From: CAVTSA01 sp963790575
Lineage (GTDB): Bacteria; Chloroflexota; Dormibacteria; Dormibacterales; Dormibacteraceae
Length of the DNA: 64,000 nucleotides
Assembly (NCBI GenBank): GCA_963790575.1
Contig: CAWBPD010000032.1
Coordinates: 1-64,000 of the forward strand
Direction of reading: 5' to 3'
This document shows, piece by piece, positions 9,407 to 17,438 of this stretch. A program made the translations under genes and the position numbers. Under the pieces are notes generated by a model that saw nothing but the letters and a program-made list of their open reading frames with translations, was not told the origin of the DNA and searched no databases. Positions within the stretch are counted from its first letter, which is position 1. Every line of letters starts with the position of its first letter.

Positions 9407-10273
9407 ATGTCCGAGATCAGGAAAGTGGCCGTCATCGGCGCCGGCACGATGGGCTCGCAGATCGCGCTGCAGACCGCGTACAGCGGCCGTTACCAGGTGT
9501 CGGTGGTCGACTCTTTGCCCGAGCAGCTGGAGCGGGCCGACCGGCAGAACCGGCGTCTGGTCGCTCGTGCGGTCGAGCGTGGCCGTCGCACCGAGGACGC
9601 CGGGGAGGCGGCGCTGCGCGCGATCACCTACGCGTCCGACCTGGCCGCCACGGTGGGGGACGCCGATCTCATCATCGAGGCGGTGCCCGAGGACCTGGAG
9701 ATCAAGCTCGCGGTCTGGAAGCAGCTGGCGTCCGCGGCCAAGTCCGACGCCATCCTCGCCTCCAACTCGTCCACCATCGCCATCTCCCGCCTGGCCGACG
9801 CTTCGGGCCACCCCGAGCAGTGCTGCAACCTGCACTTCTTCCACCCGGTCACCGTGATGGAGCTCTGTGAGGTGGTGCGCGGCCCCCTGACCAGCGACAC
9901 CACCATCGAGGCCGCGGTGGGGTTTGTGGAGAGCATCGGCCGGGTCCCGGTCGTGCTCAAGAAGGAGGTCCACGGGTTCATCGCCAACCGGATCCTGTTC
10001 GCCGCTTCCGAGGAGGCCCTGCACCTGCTCGAGGGCGGGTTCGCGAGCGCGAAGGACATCGACACCGCGGTCAAGAAGGGACTCAACTGGCCGATGGGAC
10101 CCTTCGAACTGCTTGACTTCTCCGGCCTTGACATCTTCGTGGGCGCCATGGAGGACCGGGCGCGCGCGGAGGGCGGCCCGGGTGCCCCCCAGCTCCTGAA
10201 GGGCATGGTGGCGAGAGGCGAGCTCGGCCGGAAGACCGGCAAGGGCTTCTACGACTACGCCGAGAAGACGTAG
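9407..10273 (+). CDS. 3-hydroxyacyl-CoA (3-hydroxybutyryl-CoA) dehydrogenase
   Basis: A 288-residue NAD(P)-dependent dehydrogenase of single-function length (compare PaaH/Hbd). It oxidises 3-hydroxyacyl-CoA in fatty acid, butyrate or aromatic breakdown. The Rossmann motif GAGTMGSQIAL is at residue 11, ASNSSTIAISRLA near 125, and HFFHPV (catalytic histidine) near 145. The C-terminal dimerisation domain starts at GFIANRILFAASEEA. No other beta-oxidation genes adjoin it; it stands alone between the MFS gene and tRNA-Leu. Confidence 0.9.
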   Translation: MSEIRKVAVIGAGTMGSQIALQTAYSGRYQVSVVDSLPEQLERADRQNRRLVARAVERGRRTEDAGEAALRAITYASDLAATVGDADLIIEAVPEDLEIKLAVWKQLASAAKSDAILASNSSTIAISRLADASGHPEQCCNLHFFHPVTVMELCEVVRGPLTSDTTIEAAVGFVESIGRVPVVLKKEVHGFIANRILFAASEEALHLLEGGFASAKDIDTAVKKGLNWPMGPFELLDFSGLDIFVGAMEDRARAEGGPGAPQLLKGMVARGELGRKTGKGFYDYAEKT

Positions 10274-10300
10274 GGTTCGGACCGCGGCGGGCGAAGTCAT

Positions 10301-10380
10301 GCGGGTGTGGCGGAACTGGCAGACGCAGGGGTCTTAAAAACCCCGGCTCCGGCGTGTGGGTTCGAGTCCCACCACCCGCA
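10301..10380 (+). tRNA. tRNA-Leu(TAA)
   Basis: Acceptor GCGGGTG pairs with CACCCGC (10373-10379), discriminator A at 10380; CCA is not encoded (CCT follows). The anticodon loop CTTAAAA gives TAA. A long variable arm (GGCTCCGGCGT) marks a class II tRNA. Confidence 0.94.
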
Positions 10381-10436
10381 CCTCTGGTGTGCTGACCGGC
10401 GGAGGTGCTGGGGGGCCGCCGGGTAGACTGGCGCCC

Positions 10437-10745
10437 ATGTTTCGCGCCGACGAGGAGCCGGAAGAGCCGGAAATCGAGCCTCAGTCACCCTCCACCCCGG
10501 CCACGCAAGCGCTGGTGGTGGCCCCGGCGGCAACGCAGGGAGTGGCCTTCGACTACCGGACCGAGGTCCTGACGGCGGCGCAGATGCTTGACGGCAAGAC
10601 GCTTCCCGACAAGCTGGCCCAGGAATCCTCCGACGGCTGGGACCTGGTTGATCTCCTGCAGGCGCAGGACAAGCACGTCATCCTCCTCCGCAAGCCGAAA
10701 AAGCCAGACCGCGGAGAGCGTCGGGTCGGGTTCTTCACCCGCTAG
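10437..10745 (+). CDS. small DUF4177-like protein
   Basis: A 102-residue soluble protein. The C-terminal half (FDYRTEVLTAAQMLDGKTLPDKLAQ, then GWDLVDLLQAQDKHVILLRKP) has the pattern of DUF4177-type proteins, whose function is not known. The acidic, proline-rich N-terminus (EEPEEPEIEPQSPS) looks disordered. The ATG lies seven bases after a TAGACT -10-like box (10424-10429), so the transcript is probably leaderless. The cobA-hemD fusion begins seven bases after the stop. Confidence 0.7.
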   Translation: MFRADEEPEEPEIEPQSPSTPATQALVVAPAATQGVAFDYRTEVLTAAQMLDGKTLPDKLAQESSDGWDLVDLLQAQDKHVILLRKPKKPDRGERRVGFFTR

Positions 10746-10752
10746 CCGTCCC

Positions 10753-12177
10753 TTGCGAGTCACGCTGGTCGGCATCGGCCCTGGCAACGCCCAGCTGGTG
10801 ACGCTCCAGGCTCAGGACGTTCTCTCCCGCGCCGACGTCGTCCGCTATCACGATGGCTGCGACGAGGCGATCCTGGCGCACGTTCCCCGCACCGCCGACG
10901 TCGACCGCTTCGGCAGCGCCCAAGAGGTGATCGCGCGGGCGCGCGAGGAGCAGCACGTCGTGGTCCTCTACCGAGGCGACCCGTACGCGTTCGGTGATGG
11001 TGCCGGGCTGGCGGAGCACGTGGTGGCGGCCGGTGGGGAATTGGACGTGGTGCCGGGGGTGCTGGTGGAGACGGCCGCGGCTGCGACCGCGGGCATCCCG
11101 CTCACCCTGGAGCGCCGATCGGCATCGATCGGCATCGGTGCCACCGCCGCGGGCGACACGCGCGTCCTCCGCCTCGCCGACGGATGGTGGGAGGCGGGAG
11201 TCGACCTGCTCCGGCGCTCCGGCGTCGCGTCCAGCGCACCCGCGGCGCTGCTCAGTGAGCCGGGCGAGGCGACGCAGGACCGCGTCTCCGCCCCGCTCGG
11301 CGAGGTGCTCGAAAGCGCCCGCGCCCGGGGTCTGCGCGGCGAGGCGGTGCTCGTCGTGGGAGCTGGCGTAGAGCTCGCCGACCGGCTCGACGTGTCCCAA
11401 CGGCGGCCACTCCACGGCGTTCGCGTCCTCATCACCCGCGCCCGCCACCAGGCGGGGGATTTCCGTCGCGAGCTGGTCAGGCTCGGCGCCTCGGTGATCG
11501 AGATCCCGACCATCGAGATCGAGCCCCTGATCGACTCTGCTCAGTGCCAGGCCGCCCTCGCGCAGCTCCCGCAGACCCGCCTTATCGTGTTCGCGAGCGC
11601 CAATGCCGTAGACCTGTTTTTCCGGCTCCTCCTGGAGGGCGAGCGCGACGCCCGCGCCCTGGCCCGCTGCCGCGTGGGCGCCGTCGGCCCCGAGACCGCA
11701 CGCACCCTGGAAAGCCATGGGCTGCGGCCGGACCTGGTCGCGGGCGAGTACACGGCGGAGGGGCTGGCCGATGCGCTGGAGGGGTGGGACATCGGCGGCT
11801 GGCGGGTGCTGGTGCCGCGCGCGAAGATGGCACGGGACGCACTCCCCCAGCTGCTCGCGCGGCGTGGCGCCGAGGTCGAGTTTCTCCCCGTCTACCGCAC
11901 CGTGTCGCCACCGGGCATGGAGGAGAAGCTGCAGGCGCTCTTCTGCGGACGCGGAGTCGACATCGTCACCTTCACCGCCTCCTCCACCGTCGCCCACTTC
12001 GTGCGCGCCTTCACCGAGGGGCAGCTGGGAGCGCTTCAGCAGCGCACCAGCATAGCCTGCATCGGACCGGTCACGGCGGACACCGCCCGGCGACTTGGAC
12101 TGCAGGTGGCGATCACCGCGCGCGACTACACTACCCACGGCTTGGTCCAGGCGATCGTCGAGGCGCGGGCCACCTAG
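10753..12177 (+). CDS. uroporphyrinogen-III C-methyltransferase / synthase fusion
   Basis: A 474-residue two-domain protein. Residues 1-215 are a tetrapyrrole methylase (VGIGPGNAQLVTLQA at the start, LYRGDPYAFGDGAGLAEHV, VPGVLVETAAAATAGIPLT). Residues 220-474 are uroporphyrinogen-III synthase (GVRVLITRARHQAGDFRREL, VFASANAVDLFF, VGPETARTLESHG, TFTASSTVAHF). It should close the tetrapyrrole ring and begin sirohaem/cobalamin branching. The methylase half is unusually divergent: the normal GGDPF motif reads RGDPY. The TTG start at 10753 is the first that gives a full methylase N-terminus. No other haem genes adjoin it. Confidence 0.82.
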   Translation: MRVTLVGIGPGNAQLVTLQAQDVLSRADVVRYHDGCDEAILAHVPRTADVDRFGSAQEVIARAREEQHVVVLYRGDPYAFGDGAGLAEHVVAAGGELDVVPGVLVETAAAATAGIPLTLERRSASIGIGATAAGDTRVLRLADGWWEAGVDLLRRSGVASSAPAALLSEPGEATQDRVSAPLGEVLESARARGLRGEAVLVVGAGVELADRLDVSQRRPLHGVRVLITRARHQAGDFRRELVRLGASVIEIPTIEIEPLIDSAQCQAALAQLPQTRLIVFASANAVDLFFRLLLEGERDARALARCRVGAVGPETARTLESHGLRPDLVAGEYTAEGLADALEGWDIGGWRVLVPRAKMARDALPQLLARRGAEVEFLPVYRTVSPPGMEEKLQALFCGRGVDIVTFTASSTVAHFVRAFTEGQLGALQQRTSIACIGPVTADTARRLGLQVAITARDYTTHGLVQAIVEARAT

Positions 12178-12182
12178 CTCCT

Positions 12183-12857
12183 ATGCCCCCCAGAAGACGA
12201 ACCCGGCAGCAGGCCGGCCGCACCGGTCCGGAGCCCTTCGGACCACCGCTCTCCACGCGCTCCACGATCATCATCACGGCCCTCTGCGTGATCGTGGTGC
12301 TGGCCGTCGGCGTGACCATCCAGCTGACCACGGCGGTCCGTCCCACCGGCGCCTTCGCGGCCTGCCGCACGCAGCCGGAGTTGGCCCCCGGGTTCTTCGC
12401 CGGAGCGCCCCGGATGTGCATCAGCCCGACCCAGGATCTTGACGCCACCATCGCCACCACCGGCGGCGACCTGACGGTCCTGCTTCAGACCTCGCGGGCA
12501 CCCCAGACGGTCAACAACTTCGTCGTGCTCGCACTCAACGGCTACTACGACGGCCGGAGCTTCGAGAGCTCGTCCGGCTGGTACATCGCGGCCGGCGACA
12601 CGCGCGACTTCGGCTATACGTTGTCTCGCGCGCCCATCCCGAGAAACGAAAAGTGGAGCCCAGGCTCCCTGGGCATGGCGCGCCTGCCCGACGGGCGCAT
12701 CTCCGGGTCTCAGTTCTTCATCACCCGCAGCGCCTGGCAGGGCGGGAATCCGCCGGTCTCGTACAACCAGTTCGGGATCGTGCTCAAGAACTTCTCGGCG
12801 GTCACGAGCCTCAGCGACTCCAACCAGATCCTGCGCATCACGGTGACCAAAGGTTGA
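12183..12857 (+). CDS. membrane-anchored cyclophilin-type peptidyl-prolyl isomerase
   Basis: A 224-residue protein. A basic N-terminus is followed by one membrane segment (STIIITALCVIVVLAVGVTI, about residues 26-45), then a cyclophilin-like domain: GGDLTVLLQTSRAPQTVNNF, LALNGYYDGRSF, GSLGMARLPDGRISGSQFF and YNQFGIVL. It probably sits outside the membrane and helps fold exported proteins. The core FHR motif is degenerate (FESSSGWYIAAGD instead of FHRVI..FMIQGGD), so isomerase activity is uncertain. It lies just upstream of tatA/tatC, consistent with an export role. Confidence 0.75.
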   Translation: MPPRRRTRQQAGRTGPEPFGPPLSTRSTIIITALCVIVVLAVGVTIQLTTAVRPTGAFAACRTQPELAPGFFAGAPRMCISPTQDLDATIATTGGDLTVLLQTSRAPQTVNNFVVLALNGYYDGRSFESSSGWYIAAGDTRDFGYTLSRAPIPRNEKWSPGSLGMARLPDGRISGSQFFITRSAWQGGNPPVSYNQFGIVLKNFSAVTSLSDSNQILRITVTKG

Positions 12858-12893
12858 CCTGGCAGCGCCCCGAGGGCCGCCCACGCTCGATTC

Positions 12894-12922
12894 TTGCGCC
12901 ACGCGAAGGGGTAGCCTATGGT
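12894..12922 (+). promoter_or_regulatory. putative promoter of tatA
   Basis: TTGCGC (12894-12899) and TATGGT (12917-12922) are separated by 17 bases, a plausible sigma-70 pair about 70 bases upstream of the tatA start. Three of six and four or five of six positions match consensus, so this is a prediction only. Confidence 0.4.
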
Positions 12923-12991
12923 GGGTGTGGCAGATGGGAGGTGGCTCCAGGGTCTGCCGACCGGAATTTGCGCTTAACGAGGTAATTGACT

Positions 12992-13219
12992 ATGCCGTTT
13001 GCCGGACTTCACTGGGAGTACCTGCTGATCATCCTGGCCATCATCCTGATCATCTTTGGCCCGAGCAAGCTCCCGCAACTCGGGGGCGCCATCGGCAAGA
13101 CCATGCGCGAGTTCCGCAAGGAAACCTCGAGCGTGCCCGACGAAGTCAAGACCACGATCGACAAGCCCGAGGATGAGAAGACGACGGTCGTCGTGGCCAC
13201 CGACAAGAGCGGAAAGTAA
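12992..13219 (+). CDS. tatA: twin-arginine translocase subunit TatA
   Basis: A 75-residue protein: short N-terminus, one membrane helix (EYLLIILAIILIIFGPSKLP), then the amphipathic helix GGAIGKTMREFRKE and a charged tail. The FGPSKLP hinge is diagnostic. It forms the pore that carries folded twin-arginine proteins across the membrane with TatC, encoded 70 bases downstream. The ATG at 12992 has GAGG upstream; an in-frame TTG at 12986 is less likely. No TatB lies here, fitting a two-component system. Confidence 0.93.
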   Translation: MPFAGLHWEYLLIILAIILIIFGPSKLPQLGGAIGKTMREFRKETSSVPDEVKTTIDKPEDEKTTVVVATDKSGK

Positions 13220-13289
13220 GGCCCGGACCAACCCCTCGTAGCGGTGCCGCAACTCGCGCGCCCGGGGACCGGACCGTGAGTTCGTGCGC

Positions 13290-14033
13290 ATGGGACTTCT
13301 GACGCGGGACCGACCTGCCCGGACGGTCGACGACTCGGAGATGTCGATCGTCGAGCATCTCGCGGCGCTGCGCCGGGCGATGACCATCTCGGCCATAGCC
13401 TGGGTGCTGGCCGGTATCGCTTGCTGGTTCGTCAGCGTGCCGTTCCTCCGGTTCATCGTGCAGCGCGGCGGATTCCAGCACGCGCTCGTCTACTTCAGCC
13501 CCGCCGGCGGCGTCATGCTCCGCCTCCAGGTCTCGCTGTTCCTGGGAACCCTGGTGGCCTCTCCCATCATCATGTGGCAGGTCTGGTGGTTCGTCGCCCC
13601 CGGGCTGCACCTGCACGAGCGGCGGATCGCGCTGCCGCTCATCTTCGCGACCAGCATCTTCTTCCTGATGGGGGTCTCGGTCGCCTTCTACTCGCTGCCG
13701 CTCTTCCTCACCATCCTGCAGAGCTTCGCCGGCCCGACCAACGTCATTCAGTACCTCCCCAACGGGTCGGATCTCCTCTCCTTCCTGCTCTGGATCAGCA
13801 TCGCCTTCGGCCTGGTCTTCGAGCTCCCCGTGGTGCTCTATGTGCTGGGGCTGCTTCATATCATCTCCAGCGGCTGGCTCTGGCGTAAGCGCGTGTGGTG
13901 GATCGTGGGGCTTTTGCTGGTGGCCAACTTCATGACCCCCGGGGTCGACCCCATCACCCCGCTGATCGTCGCGGTTCCGCTCCTGATCTTCTATTTCGGC
14001 GCCATGCTCGTGCTCAAGCTTTCGGGGCGGTGA
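13290..14033 (+). CDS. tatC: twin-arginine translocase subunit TatC
   Basis: A 247-residue, six-span membrane protein that recognises twin-arginine signal peptides. The conserved N-terminal cytoplasmic segment MSIVEHLAALRRAM precedes the first helix. FVAPGLHLHERR and the LVFELPVVL segment (with the family's conserved glutamate) follow, and the end is MTPGVDPITPLIVAVPLLIFY. The start could be the GTG at 13284 or the ATG at 13290. The stop shares GTGA with the start of rph. Confidence 0.93.
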   Translation: MGLLTRDRPARTVDDSEMSIVEHLAALRRAMTISAIAWVLAGIACWFVSVPFLRFIVQRGGFQHALVYFSPAGGVMLRLQVSLFLGTLVASPIIMWQVWWFVAPGLHLHERRIALPLIFATSIFFLMGVSVAFYSLPLFLTILQSFAGPTNVIQYLPNGSDLLSFLLWISIAFGLVFELPVVLYVLGLLHIISSGWLWRKRVWWIVGLLLVANFMTPGVDPITPLIVAVPLLIFYFGAMLVLKLSGR

Positions 14034-14761
14034 GCGAAGGCCGGCCCGACGGCCGGGCGCGCCCCGAGCAGCTGCGTCCGGTGACCATCGAACTGGGGGT
14101 CAACGCGCACGCAGAGGGCTCCTGTCTGATCTCCTGCGGCATGACGCGAGTCTGGGTGACGGCGAGTGTCGAGGAGCGGGTGCCCTTCCACCGCCGGGGC
14201 ACCGGACAGGGCTGGGTCACCGCGGAGTATTCGATGCTGCCCCGGGCCACGCTCGACCGCGGACAGCGCGAGTCGATGGCGGGGCGAGTGGGGGGGCGGA
14301 CGCAGGAGATCCAGCGCCTGATCGGGCGCGCCCTGCGGACGGTGGTGGACCTGAAGGCGCTCGGTGAGAGGACGATCACACTCGACTGCGACGTCCTCCA
14401 GGCCGACGGGGGCACCCGTTGCGCCTCGGTCACCGGGGCGTTCTGCGCGCTGCACCAGGCCGTGGGGAGGATGCGCGAGGCGCGCGTTCTGAAGCTCAAT
14501 CCGTTGCGTCAGTACGTGGCCGCGGTCTCGGTCGGGATCGTCGACGGCCTGGCCGTGCTCGACCTGGACTACGCCGAGGATTCACGCGCTGAAACCGACA
14601 TGAACTGCGTGGTGACGGACGACGGCCGCTTCATCGAGATTCAGGCGACCGCCGAACGTGAGCCGTTCGACGATCGACAGCTGGCCGCCATGCTGAATCT
14701 GGCGCGACGGGGCACCCGGGAGCTGATCGCGGCGCAGAAGCGCGCGATCGCCCAGCGGTGA
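14030..14761 (+). CDS. rph: ribonuclease PH
   Basis: A 243-residue phosphorolytic 3' exonuclease that trims tRNA 3' ends. Landmarks are GSCLISCGMTRVWVTASVEE near residue 25, RGTGQGWVTAEYSMLPRAT near 55, the arginine-rich GRVGGRTQEIQRLIGRALR and TLDCDVLQADGGTR near 120. The GTG start overlaps tatC by four bases. With rdgB downstream it forms the common rph-rdgB pair. Confidence 0.95.
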   Translation: MSEGRPDGRARPEQLRPVTIELGVNAHAEGSCLISCGMTRVWVTASVEERVPFHRRGTGQGWVTAEYSMLPRATLDRGQRESMAGRVGGRTQEIQRLIGRALRTVVDLKALGERTITLDCDVLQADGGTRCASVTGAFCALHQAVGRMREARVLKLNPLRQYVAAVSVGIVDGLAVLDLDYAEDSRAETDMNCVVTDDGRFIEIQATAEREPFDDRQLAAMLNLARRGTRELIAAQKRAIAQR

Positions 14762-14769
14762 ATCACCCG

Positions 14770-14804
14770 GCGAAACTCCGCAGGCTCCGTTTCCTGGGGG
14801 CCCC
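14770..14804 (+). repeat. 35-bp dispersed repeat, copy 1
   Basis: This 35-bp element (starting GCGAAACTCCGCAGGCTCCG) occurs again in reverse orientation at 57519-57553 with 31 of 35 bases identical. Its GAAAC and GTTTC ends can pair. Here it fills the gap between the rph stop and the rdgB start. Confidence 0.75.
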
Positions 14805-14807
14805 GAG

Positions 14808-15386
14808 GTGAGTGGCCGGCGGCGGCTGGCCATCGCGACCGCAAATCCGGGCAAGCTGCGCGAGTTCGCGACCTTGCTCGACGGCGCAGGACTGGAGCTG
14901 GTGGCGTGCCCGGTGTCCGTCGACGAGAACGCCGACTCGTACGCCGGCAACGCGCGCCTTAAGGCCGAAGCGGCGGTGCGCGGATCGGGTCTCCCCGCGC
15001 TGGGTGACGACAGCGGGCTCGAGGTGGCGGCGCTGGACGGGTTTCCGGGCCTGCGCTCCGCACGTGTCGCCCCCACACAGCGGGAGCGGAACGCGATGCT
15101 CCTGGAGCGGCTGCGCGCGGAGCCCCGACCGTGGAAGGCCCGGTTCGTGTGCGTGCTCGCGCTGGCGCTGCCCGGCGATGGGGTCTCGACGCATGCCGGC
15201 ACCGTCGAGGGCGAGGTGACCGAGCCCCGGGATCGTGGTCGCGGCTTCGGCTACGACCCCCTCTTCCTGCTTCCTGAGGTGGGGCTCACGTTCGGTGAGA
15301 TGGAGGACGGCCTCAAACAGAGGCTGAGCCACCGGGCGCGGGCGATCACCGCCCTGCGTGAGAGCGGAGCCCTGGAGCGACTTTAG
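14808..15386 (+). CDS. rdgB: XTP/dITP (non-canonical purine NTP) pyrophosphatase
   Basis: A 192-residue house-cleaning enzyme that hydrolyses dITP, XTP and similar nucleotides. TANPGKLREF at residue 11 binds the triphosphate, ALGDDSGLEVAALDGFPGLRSAR near 65 holds the metal-binding acidic residues, and FGYDPLFLLPEVGLTFGEM near 145 is typical. The GTG start at 14808 matches the family start. It follows rph after 46 bases that are mostly the dispersed repeat. Confidence 0.94.
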   Translation: MSGRRRLAIATANPGKLREFATLLDGAGLELVACPVSVDENADSYAGNARLKAEAAVRGSGLPALGDDSGLEVAALDGFPGLRSARVAPTQRERNAMLLERLRAEPRPWKARFVCVLALALPGDGVSTHAGTVEGEVTEPRDRGRGFGYDPLFLLPEVGLTFGEMEDGLKQRLSHRARAITALRESGALERL

Positions 15387-15388
15387 CT

Positions 15389-15544
15389 TTAGCGTTCGCC
15401 GCCGGCCGCGGCATCGCGACGCCGCAGCGAATCCCGCCGCAGCAGGGCCAGAGTGCGCGCGGAATCGTGCACGCGCATCCCGTGACGGCGGCGACGCTGC
15501 GCTCGATCCCGACGTTCAATCCGGCTTTGCTCGGCTCTGTTCAT
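15389..15544 (-). CDS. small arginine-rich protein (51 residues)
   Basis: A very basic short protein with arginine runs and an RRRRHGMRVHDSARTLALLRR core. The HGMRVxxxSxxTL arrangement resembles small basic hypothetical proteins I have seen in high-GC Gram-positives, possibly RNA or DNA binders, but I cannot name a family. It converges on rdgB with a two-base gap between stops. There is no clear ribosome site. The arginine-rich pattern could be partly a product of GC-rich composition. Confidence 0.45.
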   Translation of the reverse strand: MNRAEQSRIERRDRAQRRRRHGMRVHDSARTLALLRRDSLRRRDAAAGGER

Positions 15545-15642
15545 GGCGACCAACGCCTAAATGTACCCGGGAAAGGCGCGCCGGAAACGGCGGAGGGACG
15601 GCCGCCGGTGGGCTCGCCCCTCCGTTCCGGGCGGGCGTGGGC

Positions 15643-17076
15643 TCAGACCGGCTCCGGAGTCCTCGCGGGTGAGGGAGCGGCCGGCTCGGCACCGTCCGAT
15701 GCCATCAGGCCCGGCGGCTGGGGCACCAGCTCGTAGGCCACGTCGCCATGCACCGCGACGTCCCCGATCTCCAGGTCGGGATCCGGGATCCGGAGCTTGA
15801 CGAAGAGCCCGAGCACCTTGAGGATCGCGAACGTGGCGCAGCCGTCCCAGAGGAGGATGAAGACCAGCCCGATGACCTGCGCGACGAACTGCTTGGGGTT
15901 GCCGAAGAAGGCGCCGGCGACGCTGAAGGCCGCGGTCTTGCCGGACCCCGGGTAGACGATCACGTTGGGGTCGGCGAGGAGACCAACAAGGAGGCCGCCG
16001 ACGGCACCCGCGATGAGGTGCGTGTGCATGACGCCCAGGGTGTCGTCGATGCGGGAGAAGGGCCGGACCTTGACCAGGTAGTTGAAGGTGAAGAAGGGGA
16101 CCACTCCGGCCATCACGCCCACCACGAAGGCGCCGTAGCCATCCAGATAGCCGGCGCCGGGCGTGATCGCGACCAGCCCGGCGATCATCCCGTTGATCAT
16201 GCCGCCGACGGTGGGCTTGCCCCTGATGAAGACGTCGAGGCACATCCAGACGATCATCGCCGTGGCGCACGCCAAGTTGGTATTCAGGACCGCAGCCGAC
16301 GCGTCGGCACCGGCGAAGTAGGGGTCACCGCCGTTGAACCCGTTCCAGCCCAGCCAGAGCAGTCCGCCGCCGGTGATGGCGAGCATGAGGTTGCTGGGGC
16401 GGTTGTGCTCCCGGTCGACCTGGAGACGCGGACCGACCACCGCCGCGCCCACCACGCCCGAGATGCCGGCCGCGACATGGATCACATACCCGCCCGAGTA
16501 GTCCACCGCGCCCGCGCCGCCGATGCTTTGGAGCCAGGACGGAAACACCCCGATCCAGCCGCCGCCCCAGATGCTGAACGCGTTGACCGAGTACACGATG
16601 ATGATCCAGAGCGGCGCGAAGAGCATCCAGGCCTTGAAGCTGAAGCGGCCGAGCAGGGATCCCGCCAGCAGGATGACCGTGATCGCGGCGAAGACGAACT
16701 GGAAATAGGCCACGGTGGACATCGGGAACCGGAGATCGGGGATGGCGCCGGACAGAAGTGGGATCTGCGCCTGGCCCTGGAGGCCATCCGGACCTAGGAT
16801 GCTGCCGGGGATGCCGACGAAGTGCAGCCACCCGAACATGGGCGAGCCGAACGCCATCCGGTAGCTGAAAAACGTCCAGACGATCAGGGTGGCGCCGAAC
16901 GCGTAGAGGACCATGAGCGAGGAGTTGACCGCCCACTTCCGCTTCATCAGGCCCGCGTAGAGGATCGCCAGACCGGGCACGCTCATCAGCCCCACCAACG
17001 TCGCAGCGGTCAGCTGCCAGGCGGTGTCACCGGAATCGAGCCAGCTGGGTGACGGCGTCAGGGCCAGAAATAGCAC
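15643..17076 (-). CDS. amt: ammonium transporter
   Basis: A 477-residue, eleven-span Amt protein. The paired pore histidines are seen in GGYVIHVAAGISGVVGA (about residue 190) and GVMHTHLIAGAVGG (about 340). Other family marks are LAILYAGLMKRKWAVNS, WLGWNGFNGGDPYFAG and ITPGAGYLDGYGAFVVG. The GTG start at 17076 is preferred because GGAGA lies eight bases before it and the upstream frame is poor. The C-terminal tail (PQPPGLMASDGAEPAAPSPA) is longer than usual. No PII gene (glnK) adjoins it. Confidence 0.93.
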   Translation of the reverse strand: MLFLALTPSPSWLDSGDTAWQLTAATLVGLMSVPGLAILYAGLMKRKWAVNSSLMVLYAFGATLIVWTFFSYRMAFGSPMFGWLHFVGIPGSILGPDGLQGQAQIPLLSGAIPDLRFPMSTVAYFQFVFAAITVILLAGSLLGRFSFKAWMLFAPLWIIIVYSVNAFSIWGGGWIGVFPSWLQSIGGAGAVDYSGGYVIHVAAGISGVVGAAVVGPRLQVDREHNRPSNLMLAITGGGLLWLGWNGFNGGDPYFAGADASAAVLNTNLACATAMIVWMCLDVFIRGKPTVGGMINGMIAGLVAITPGAGYLDGYGAFVVGVMAGVVPFFTFNYLVKVRPFSRIDDTLGVMHTHLIAGAVGGLLVGLLADPNVIVYPGSGKTAAFSVAGAFFGNPKQFVAQVIGLVFILLWDGCATFAILKVLGLFVKLRIPDPDLEIGDVAVHGDVAYELVPQPPGLMASDGAEPAAPSPARTPEPV

Positions 17077-17403
17077 TCGGGTGGTCTCCAATTGGTTTGA
17101 GCCGCGGCGCCGGGAGCCGGGCCCGGAAGTGGTTGGGCAGCAGCCTACTGAGGGGTGCGCCGCTTGAAGTCGTGTCTTCCATCCGAAGCCGTCCCGCTTG
17201 GGATGGGTGAAGCAACCAGGGAGTGGGCGGCGGGTCAGCCATGGCCAACGCCCACGGTCGCGCTCGCCCGGCGCGGGAGCGAGTTCAGCGGGGGAAGACG
17301 GGCCCGTGCCACGAGCTGGTTCGCCTCGGTCACCGCATCCTCGATCGCGACGAGCTCCACCCGGTTCTGCCAGGAGCACCGGGAAAAGGTCCTGTTAATG
17401 TCC

Positions 17404-17438
17404 GGAACATACGTTTGCCATCTGGTAGAATTGGCGCA
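17404..17438 (+). promoter_or_regulatory. LexA (SOS) box and leaderless promoter of the HNH gene
   Basis: GGAACATACGTTTG (17404-17417) matches 13 of 14 positions of the Gram-positive LexA box CGAACRNRYGTTYG. It is followed by the -10-like TAGAAT (17426-17431), and the ATG comes six bases later at 17438, so the transcript is probably leaderless. A LexA dimer here would cover the promoter. Mycobacterial 13E12 (DUF222-HNH) genes are known to carry SOS boxes, which supports the reading. Confidence 0.7.
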